Assembly: GCA_015066105.1 (NCBI GenBank)
Contig: SVOY01000010.1
Location: 19,453 to 83,452 of the forward strand
Length of the DNA stretch: 64,000 nucleotides
Direction: 5' to 3'
Origin: Oscillospiraceae bacterium
GTDB taxonomy: Bacteria > Bacillota > Clostridia > Oscillospirales > Acutalibacteraceae
Below the pieces are notes generated by a model, which saw nothing but the letters and a program-made list of their open reading frames with translations, was not told where the DNA came from and did no database searches. A program made the position numbers and the translations under genes. Numbering within the stretch: the stretch's first letter is position 1; every line of letters starts with the position of its first letter. Below are positions 57,199-64,000 of this stretch, piece by piece.

Positions 57199-58539
57199 TT
57201 ATTTCTTATTAAATAAAGTTATGATTTTTGCGATTATATTTTTAATAGCATCTATTATTTTTTGCAAGAGAGACTGAATACCTGTTTTTCCTTCTCTTAA
57301 TGCGAAGATATTTCCTGAATCATTTTTATAGTAAAGTGTACCGTCTTCACCTGCGGATACGGTGCTGATGCAGTACTGCTGCATATCTGTGTCAGGAGTG
57401 AAAAGCTCCGTTTTAACTACGGAGGTCTGTCCCTGACTGTCCTCAAAAGCAGTGATTCCGCCTGGCTTTGCATTATATGTCGAATAGATATAAATCTTTC
57501 CACTTGTTTGTTCGTATCCTGTTGAAATAAGCATAGAGGCCTGCGGATAGCCCTGCATATCGGCGGTGTAAATCTCTTTCATTGTTTTTGCATCAAGTAC
57601 AATAAATTTACCTGCGGAGCCGTTCTGACAGCCTACATAAAGTCTGCCATTATATACAACAGGGGTAGCGGTGACTGCTCCCGGAGCAGTGTAAGTTTTA
57701 AGTGAACCTAATTTACCTGATGAATCCATAGAGAATTTATAGATGTATCCTGCTTTACTTGAGGTGTAATATAAGCCGGTTTCAGCGGAATATGTAACTG
57801 ATGAACGGATGTCACCTTTGACGGCAAGGCTTGAAACAGCTTTACCCGTGCTTTTATCAAGAGAGATAATCTTTGAACTGCTTTCACTGTTCTTTTTGCC
57901 GTCATCCTTGCCGAAAATAACATATTTATCCGTTACACAGCAGCCTGCCCAATAAAAACCGCCGAGAGCTTTGTAAGTCCACTTTGCGTTTTTACTTTCG
58001 GTTTCTTTTTTTGTGTTCTCGTCTTTTACACTCAGGCAGACATAGTTAGCGTATTCTGTTTCATCGACCCAGAAGCCTGAGTAAATATATCCGTTATCGT
58101 ATGTAATCGGACACAGAGCCTGACCGCCGATAGCGTCGGTATAAACCCAAAGGGACTCCATTGTTTCATAATCGAAAGCCTGAACAATACCCTCGTCAAG
58201 AGAAACGAATATTTTTCCGTCAGCATAAAGAGGTGAAACGGTAGTATAAAGAGTTGAGCCTTCCATTTTTACACTTGCTATTTCTTCACCTGTTTCGGCG
58301 TTCAGCTTATAAAGCTTTACACCTGACACGAGAAGTACAGTGTTACCTACAACTACGGGTGGAGTAGGTGCTGCCTTATAGTTGCCACCGAATTTTTTCG
58401 AGAAAAGCAGTCTTGCTTCAGATGTTGGTGTTTGTGCAGATGCAATTCCCGTGTAAGCCTGACTTTGAGCATGAGCGAGCATACATAAGGATGAAGCAAA
58501 GATAATTAAAGCAAGTAAAAGTGATAATGTTTTTTTCAT
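57199..58539 (-). CDS. secreted PQQ-like beta-propeller protein
   Basis: Signal peptide; repeated YKLNAETGEEIASVKMEGSTLYTTVSPLYADGKIFVSLDEGIVQAFDYETME-type blades. Confidence 0.75.
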   Translation of the reverse strand: MKKTLSLLLALIIFASSLCMLAHAQSQAYTGIASAQTPTSEARLLFSKKFGGNYKAAPTPPVVVGNTVLLVSGVKLYKLNAETGEEIASVKMEGSTLYTTVSPLYADGKIFVSLDEGIVQAFDYETMESLWVYTDAIGGQALCPITYDNGYIYSGFWVDETEYANYVCLSVKDENTKKETESKNAKWTYKALGGFYWAGCCVTDKYVIFGKDDGKKNSESSSKIISLDKSTGKAVSSLAVKGDIRSSVTYSAETGLYYTSSKAGYIYKFSMDSSGKLGSLKTYTAPGAVTATPVVYNGRLYVGCQNGSAGKFIVLDAKTMKEIYTADMQGYPQASMLISTGYEQTSGKIYIYSTYNAKPGGITAFEDSQGQTSVVKTELFTPDTDMQQYCISTVSAGEDGTLYYKNDSGNIFALREGKTGIQSLLQKIIDAIKNIIAKIITLFNKK

Positions 58540-58542
58540 AGC

Positions 58543-58830
58543 TTATTCCTCAGTTTTTCTTTGTATATTACGGCTCTTTTCTAATTTTTTAAGCCCCATT
58601 AACCGTTGAGCCTTAGCCTTTCCTGCATTTCTTTTTTTTGGCTTTTCTGCAGTAGGATTAGGTTCTTTCAGCCCTGCATATTCCAAAGCTCTCGGCCACG
58701 GTCCGAGATAAGCTTTTATATGAGATATCTCGATGGGTTCAAAATCCGCTTTTTTGGGTACTCTGCCGAGTTTTTCAGCTTTCTGCCTTAAAAGATCAGC
58801 AGCATAATTCTTTTTTTCTTCTGAAATCAT
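58543..58830 (-). CDS. small protein with homing-endonuclease-associated (HNH_repeat)-like motif
   Basis: LGRVPKKADFEPIEISHIKAYLGPWPRALEYAGL. Confidence 0.5.
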   Translation of the reverse strand: MISEEKKNYAADLLRQKAEKLGRVPKKADFEPIEISHIKAYLGPWPRALEYAGLKEPNPTAEKPKKRNAGKAKAQRLMGLKKLEKSRNIQRKTEE

Positions 58831-58840
58831 TGTTAATCAC

Positions 58841-58882
58841 CTAAATAAAAATACTCTTTTAGCCATAAAGGTTAAAAGAGTA
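58841..58882 (-). terminator. riboswitch-controlled intrinsic terminator
   Basis: minus ACTCTTTTAACC-TTTAT-GGCTAAAAGAGT ATTTTTATTT between riboswitch and first ORF. Confidence 0.7.
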
Positions 58883-59009
58883 CAACAGATTTTCGGTACG
58901 TCAAAACACGCCTTTGATGAAAGCAAAAAAATAAGAATGCAAACCTCAAAGCCGACAAACGGGCGATAAATCGGTTGCACTCTTCTCACCAAAGTTGTGT
59001 AAAACCTAA

Positions 59010-59200
59010 AAGACACGGCAGGTATCCTGACTTATGATGCAGTGGTATAGACCACTCCGGGAACACTCCTTCTCAGAAAAAAATCCAATGGCAATAATGC
59101 TCCCTCTTGTCAAATACAGTAATGGCGGTTGCTCCGGATTCGAACCGGATTCCCTTTTACATCTACTCAGCTAACAACTTTTCAAACCGTATCTTTCATA
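59010..59200 (-). promoter_or_regulatory. cobalamin riboswitch
   Basis: minus AAGGGAATCCGGTTCGAATCCGGAGCAACCGCCATTACTGT...TTGCCATTGGA...AAGTCAGGATACCTGCCGTGTC (B12 box). Confidence 0.9.
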
Positions 59201-59265
59201 TCAAAATATTTAATTTAACTAATTATAACACTTTTATTTAATTTTTTCAATAGTTGGCTACAAAT

Positions 59266-59940
59266 TTATCTTTCTACTCTGTAAAGCATACAGGGTCTGC
59301 CGCCTGTTTCGTAGTTTATCTCACCCTGAGCCTTGCCCGACTCAACGAGATAGTTCATATATCTTCTGACGGTCACGGCGGTAAGTCCCGTTTTTTCAGC
59401 TATTTCATCACCTGTCAGCCATTTGCTTTGATTTTCTTTCAGGTGGTCAAGAATAACAGAAAGCGTCTTTTCCTGTATACCTTTGGGATGTAGGTCTTCG
59501 CTTTTTTTACGGGAGGAATCCATAATGAAATCTATGCTTTTCTGATTGAGAATGTCAAGTTCATCCAAAGCCTTATGCTGTGCAATGTATTTCTGCAGAG
59601 CAATCTGAAAACGCTCAAAGGTAAAGGGCTTTACAAGATAATCCACTATTCCGAGGTGTAGAGCTTCTTCCAACGATTCACGGTCATTAGCAGCAGTAAC
59701 CATAATTACATCAGTTGAAATTTGCTTTTTTCTTATCTGACGTAAGGTTTCAAAGCCGTCAAGCTTTGGCATATAAACATCCATTATGATAAGGTCAACA
59801 CTGTTTACTTCCAAAAACTCAAGGGCAGAAAGTCCGTCCTTGCACTTACCGCAAACTGAAAAGCTTTTGTTCTTCAGTATATACTGCTCGTTTATCATTG
59901 CGACCATTGGGTCATCTTCAACTACCAACACCTTATACAT
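59266..59940 (-). CDS. CitB/DcuR-type response regulator
   Basis: MYKVLVVEDDPMVAMINEQYILKN...DLIIMDVYMPKLDGFE; C-terminal HTH TGLTAVTVRRYMNYLVESG. Confidence 0.85.
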   Translation of the reverse strand: MYKVLVVEDDPMVAMINEQYILKNKSFSVCGKCKDGLSALEFLEVNSVDLIIMDVYMPKLDGFETLRQIRKKQISTDVIMVTAANDRESLEEALHLGIVDYLVKPFTFERFQIALQKYIAQHKALDELDILNQKSIDFIMDSSRKKSEDLHPKGIQEKTLSVILDHLKENQSKWLTGDEIAEKTGLTAVTVRRYMNYLVESGKAQGEINYETGGRPCMLYRVER

Positions 59941-59956
59941 TTTCTTTGCCCCTTTC

Positions 59957-61576
59957 TTATTTCTTAAAACTGACGGTAAAGGATGCACCTATACCCTCCT
60001 GTGACTCAACAGTTATTTTACCGCCTGCATTTTTCACAAGATTTTTCACCTGATAAAGACCTGTTCCTCTACCGGCACCTTTGGTAGAAAAGCCGTTTTC
60101 AAAAATACGGTCAATATTGCCTTCTTCTATACCTGAGCCTGTATCGTCAGTTGTCATGAGAAGAGCTCCCGGATTTGAATACATACCGAAAAGAAGCTCC
60201 TTTTGTCCGTTATAATTCATATCATTCATTGATTCAAAAGCATTGTCAATAAGGTTGCCTATAACCGTAACAAGAATCTCAGAAGGTACAGATATATCTG
60301 TCGGTGAATAATAGCAGCCTTCTCTTAAAACAAATTTTACATTAAGCTCAGAAGCTCTTGCAATCTTGCCGATAAGCAGAGCCGCAACAGCAGGCTCGTT
60401 GATGCAGTTCATAACCTTACTTATGGTTTCACGCTGTACCATTGTTATGTTCTGAATGTATGAGGTAGCCTCACTGTACATTTCCATCTGTATAAGTCCG
60501 AGAATAACATGGAGCTTATTGGTAAAATCGTGGTTATTTGCTCGCATAGAGTCCACAAGATATCTTGTACCTGTAAGGTCTTCCATCAGCTTAGTGTATT
60601 CCTTTCTATCGTGAAGAATACCGACTGTACCGATAACGGAATCATCCTCTTTAATAGGTATGGTATCAATAAGAATATTATCGTCGCCAGAACTTACAGA
60701 ATGGCTTGCATCCGTACTGCAAAGCAGATTAAGAGAAGAAATCGACTTGCTTAAGCTTTTGATATCCTTTCCTACAAGACTTTCTTCGTCACTGTCACTT
60801 GTAAGCATTTCGACTGCGGATTTATTCACAAATTGAATTGTCCCTTCGCTGTCAACCGCCACTATTCCCTCATCAAGGGATTCAAGAATATTATCACGCA
60901 TACGGAACATTGATGTAAACACATCGGGCTCATAGCCTAAAAGACTTTTCTTTATTTTACCGGAAAGCTCTGCTGAAATAAGCAGTTCCATCAGAATGGC
61001 AACAATGGTAATAAGTGTGAAAATGAGAATAATCTGCACTATTTCGGTTTTGATGTTTTCCATAAGCATAATTGCCATAACAAATCCGGTGTAGTTACCG
61101 TCCTCATCATATATGGCTGCATATGCTCGTCTCTGCATGCCTGAAGGTCCGTTGTCTGTTGTTGCATAATATCCTTGGGAGTTTTCTCTGAAGTTCGGCA
61201 AGGTTCCGTCATAAATGCTGCCTATAAGCTCGTGATTTGAGTGATAAAGACGTACAGTATCTCTGTTAACCACGGAGATAACATCAATGTCCTCAAGAGT
61301 ATCACGGAGGGAATCAAGATATTCCGTAAGTACGGCGGAATTAACGGCATCTGAGCTTTTTTCACCGAGAAGCGGTGACTGTGCAATAGCCTCGGCCACA
61401 TTCTGCAGATTCTGATCACGGCGTTTTGTTTCAAACTGAACATTTATAAGCGACCCCGCCACACCTAAAAACAACGCAAGGGTAACGATGAGTATGATCT
61501 GAAACCTGAAGGACATTTTCTGAATACTGCCGAGAGTGTATGTCTCTTTTTTTGAGCTTTTTACTTTTACTGACAT
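59957..61576 (-). CDS. CitA/DcuS-type sensor histidine kinase
   Basis: TM-extracellular sensor-TM-PAS; RANNHDFTNKLHVILGLIQM; DDTGSGIEEGNIDRIFENGFSTKGAGRGTGLYQVK. Confidence 0.88.
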   Translation of the reverse strand: MSVKVKSSKKETYTLGSIQKMSFRFQIILIVTLALFLGVAGSLINVQFETKRRDQNLQNVAEAIAQSPLLGEKSSDAVNSAVLTEYLDSLRDTLEDIDVISVVNRDTVRLYHSNHELIGSIYDGTLPNFRENSQGYYATTDNGPSGMQRRAYAAIYDEDGNYTGFVMAIMLMENIKTEIVQIILIFTLITIVAILMELLISAELSGKIKKSLLGYEPDVFTSMFRMRDNILESLDEGIVAVDSEGTIQFVNKSAVEMLTSDSDEESLVGKDIKSLSKSISSLNLLCSTDASHSVSSGDDNILIDTIPIKEDDSVIGTVGILHDRKEYTKLMEDLTGTRYLVDSMRANNHDFTNKLHVILGLIQMEMYSEATSYIQNITMVQRETISKVMNCINEPAVAALLIGKIARASELNVKFVLREGCYYSPTDISVPSEILVTVIGNLIDNAFESMNDMNYNGQKELLFGMYSNPGALLMTTDDTGSGIEEGNIDRIFENGFSTKGAGRGTGLYQVKNLVKNAGGKITVESQEGIGASFTVSFKK

Positions 61577-61755
61577 AACTAAAGTCTTCTTTCATTTTGC
61601 TTTCTGAAGTTATAATAATAGATTTTTCGCTTTTTGAAAAGGTTTTGAAAGTAAAATAAATGCAGAAAATCATAAAAAATTCTTTGTATCTTTTGAATAA
61701 TTGTAAATAAGAAAATTCGGTGCTACTATGAGTCAAAAAACAAAGGAGCGATTTT

Positions 61756-62028
61756 ATGGGTCCAATATTTGAAACAATTATGCTTGTATGCTTCGGCTTT
61801 TCCTGGCCGATGAATCTTATCAAGTCATACAATGCAAAAACTGCAAAGGGTACAAGTCTGCCGTTTATTCTGCTTATCATCACAGGTTATATAGCTGGTA
61901 TCACAGCTAAAGTCGTGGGTGGTCAGATTAACTATGTGCTTCTAGCTTACATCTTAAATCTTGCCATTGTGCTTATGAATCTTGCAGTATATTTCAGAAA
62001 TTCAGCATTAGACAAAAAGAACGCATAA
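61756..62028 (+). CDS. SemiSWEET/PQ-loop family small membrane protein
   Basis: 90 aa, 3 TM; FGFSWPMNLIKSYNAKTAKGTSLPFILLIITGYIAGI. Confidence 0.7.
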   Translation: MGPIFETIMLVCFGFSWPMNLIKSYNAKTAKGTSLPFILLIITGYIAGITAKVVGGQINYVLLAYILNLAIVLMNLAVYFRNSALDKKNA

Positions 62029-62040
62029 GGGGAAACGGTT

Positions 62041-62607
62041 ATGATACAAGAAAAAAACTATTTAGTACTCAACGAACTTGCAGAAAAGGATGGCACGGTT
62101 ATATTCGGCGGTAAAGAGGATATGAGCATTCCTCTTTGTGAATTAAAACAGGCATTTAGGCTTGATTCGAAGTTTTACAACAGAAGTTCTGATAACATCA
62201 ACATTACAAACGCCAAAGAGCTTTATGAAAGCTGTGTTGCACCTCTTGAACCCGATACCGTACTTCTTCATATAGGTGAAAATGACCTCGAATTGTTTGG
62301 CAAAGATCCTGATAAATTTATCAGTCTTTATCGTGAACTCATCAGTGAAATCAGATCCGACAACAAAAAATGTCGTATTGCAATAGTATCTCTTAAAAAT
62401 TATGATGGTGATATTATTACTGAGAGGTTAAACGAACAGCTTAAGTATCTTGCCGATTCAGAGAGATGTGAGTTTGCAGATATAGCAGAAAAGAAGATCT
62501 GGAATCCGATTGCTACAAGAGATGCGGTTTCGTTTGCAGATTTATTAGGAGCTAAGGTTAAGAAGCCGATATATGATTTGGCAAAAATATTGTTTTGCTA
62601 TGTGTAA
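62041..62607 (+). CDS. SGNH/GDSL-like hydrolase-fold protein
   Basis: TVIFGGKEDMS, VLLHIGENDLELF block-III-like. Confidence 0.5.
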   Translation: MIQEKNYLVLNELAEKDGTVIFGGKEDMSIPLCELKQAFRLDSKFYNRSSDNINITNAKELYESCVAPLEPDTVLLHIGENDLELFGKDPDKFISLYRELISEIRSDNKKCRIAIVSLKNYDGDIITERLNEQLKYLADSERCEFADIAEKKIWNPIATRDAVSFADLLGAKVKKPIYDLAKILFCYV

Positions 62608-62669
62608 TTCTTGAATTTTTCTTTTGGATGATGTAAAATAGCATCAAGAAAGAGAATGGAGAGATATCG

Positions 62670-63086
62670 ATGAACATACTCGTTATTGACGGACAAGGCG
62701 GTCAGCTCGGTTGTCAGATTATAAAAGCAATAGTAGCAAAATATCCCAAGGCTGAAGTTATGGCTGTCGGTACAAATGCAGTTGCGACTGCGGCTATGAT
62801 TAAAGGCGGTGCTAAAAAAGCGGCAACGGGTGAGAATCCTGTCATTGTAGCCTGCCGTAAAGCTGATGTGATTATCGGACCTATCGGCATTGTAATTGCT
62901 GATTCCCTGTTTGGTGAAATTACACCTCAGATGGCTGTTGCCGTCGGTCAGAGTAATGCATCAAGAATACTTATACCCGTCAACAAGTGCGAAAATCTCG
63001 TAGCAGGTGTACCTAATCTTACGGTGTCGGCTCTTATTGAAGATACTCTTTCAAAGCTTCAGACAATTTTTGATGAAAAGGCTTGA
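62670..63086 (+). CDS. DUF3842 family protein
   Basis: MNILVIDGQGGQLGCQIIKAIVAKYPKAEVMAVGTNAVATAAMIKGGAKKAATGENPVIVACR. Confidence 0.75.
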   Translation: MNILVIDGQGGQLGCQIIKAIVAKYPKAEVMAVGTNAVATAAMIKGGAKKAATGENPVIVACRKADVIIGPIGIVIADSLFGEITPQMAVAVGQSNASRILIPVNKCENLVAGVPNLTVSALIEDTLSKLQTIFDEKA

Positions 63087-63193
63087 AAATAAAAACAATC
63101 AATGATATAATCTGAAAAGTTATTCTGAAGAATGACTTACAGAACAGAAGTTCTTTCAATACATAAAAAACTATATTTATATGCGATACTATG

Positions 63194-63240
63194 AAGGTGT
63201 TGTTTTCTCAGAAGAGATAACTGCACCTTTTTATTTTTTG
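63194..63240 (+). terminator. leader terminator (possible attenuator) before ECF S component
   Basis: aaggtgttgttttctc-agaa-gagataactgcacctt ttttattttttg, ending 26 nt before the ATG. Confidence 0.5.
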
Positions 63241-63264
63241 TATCGTGAAAAGAAAGGACTTTCT

Positions 63265-63795
63265 ATGAAAAAACAAAACGATTTAGTAAAGCTCGCACTC
63301 GCATCCATGTTCCTTGCCCTAGCTTTTGTAATGCCTTTTCTCACAGGACAGATTCCACAGATAGGCTCCAAACTTTGCCCAATGCACATACCTGTTATCC
63401 TTTGCGGTTATGTCTGCGGAGCTCCTTGGGGTCTGGTTGTCGGTTTTATCGCTCCGCTTCTGCGTTCGGTTACTCTTGGTATGCCTCCTCTTTTTCCCAC
63501 TGCTTTTGCGATGGCTTTTGAGCTCGCAGTTTATGGCTTTATGTCCGGGCTTTTATATCGCAAGTTATCCAAAAACAAGGCCAATGTTTACATCTCACTT
63601 GTCGTTTCAATGATTGTGGGCAGGCTTGTTTGGGGTATAGTTCAGCTTTGCTGTGTAGGTTTTGACATCAGCAAGTTCAGCCTTGCCGCCTTCTGGTCAG
63701 GTGCCGTTGTCAATGCAATTCCCGGAATCATTATTCAGTTGGTGCTTATACCGATTATCGTTATGGCATTAGAGAAAGTTAATAAAACAAAATAA
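63265..63795 (+). CDS. ECF transporter S component (substrate uncertain)
   Basis: MPFLTGQIPQIGSKLCPMHIPVILCGYVCGAPWGLVVGFIAPLLRSVTLGMPPLFPTAFAMAFEL. Confidence 0.75.
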   Translation: MKKQNDLVKLALASMFLALAFVMPFLTGQIPQIGSKLCPMHIPVILCGYVCGAPWGLVVGFIAPLLRSVTLGMPPLFPTAFAMAFELAVYGFMSGLLYRKLSKNKANVYISLVVSMIVGRLVWGIVQLCCVGFDISKFSLAAFWSGAVVNAIPGIIIQLVLIPIIVMALEKVNKTK

Positions 63796-63839
63796 ATGCT
63801 ATATTAGCATACTTGTATTTATAAACATTTAACCAATTA

Positions 63840-63880
63840 AAACTCCTTGCTTCGGCTCGCACCGATGCAAGGAGTTTTTT
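63840..63880 (+). terminator. terminator hairpin
   Basis: aactccttgcttcggctcgcaccgatgcaaggagtttttt. Confidence 0.75.
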
Positions 63881-63902
63881 CGTTGGTCTTCAGCAAAGAC
63901 AA

Positions 63903-63930
63903 AACCCCCGGTTCTACCGGGGGAATAAAA
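63903..63930. terminator. GC-rich hairpin
   Basis: acccccggttctaccgggggaataaaaaa. Confidence 0.55.
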
Positions 63931-64000
63931 AAGCTTTAGTAAAAATAAAACGTGGCGAGCAATGGCAAGCCACAAAAACGTAGAGAAAAAACTTAACCTC

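Noticed and set aside
59131-59153. tRNA-like T-loop (GGTTCGAATCC)
   Set aside because: Part of the cobalamin riboswitch core; no tRNA cloverleaf around it
63150-63176. preQ1-I-like tail (cataaaaaactata) before the ECF S component
   Set aside because: Lacks the P1 stem and the conserved loop of preQ1-I; S component is not recognisably QueT
1-64000. CRISPR arrays, intact rRNA or intact tRNA genes
   Set aside because: No regularly spaced direct repeats, rRNA signatures or complete cloverleaf seen by eye; only the tRNA-Trp 3' fragments were found

Overview
The window is a Clostridia-type (Oscillospiraceae/Ruminococcaceae-like) spore-former chromosome segment; taxonomy is inferred from gene content only. 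It is mostly core genes with several accessory blocks: MocR/PdxR-like regulator + pyridoxal kinase, two cell-surface proteins (one with FN3 repeats), rpsT, gpr-spoIIP, a lysine-riboswitch dapA-dapB unit, ricT-holB, rfbDC, tmcAL, mtaB, a complete hexuronate operon (uxaC-uxuA-SDR-kdgA-kdgK-GPH transporter), an ECF sigma pair, rRNA methyltransferases, and a host-glycan-type locus (GH35, NahK-like kinase, DUF4091). The most notable system is a co-directional 10 kb cluster, hdrBCA-flxDCBA-like genes followed by fumarate reductase (two soluble subunits, no membrane anchor) and two-subunit fumarase. It suggests a cytosolic flavin-bifurcating NADH:ferredoxin/fumarate reductase. The second is a cobalamin-riboswitch-controlled ECF transporter operon with two DUF4430 (transcobalamin C-terminal-like) secreted proteins, suggesting Gram-positive surface capture of B12. 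A junction region (48.5-52.1 kb) shows decay: truncated nucleotidyltransferase, frameshifted and internally deleted GPH transporter, a sialidase C-terminal remnant, a 227 bp tandem duplication ending in a tRNA-Trp 3' fragment (att-like scar), and TnpV/DUF6809 mobile-element remnants. All product calls come from reading the sequence and motif recall; no searches were run.
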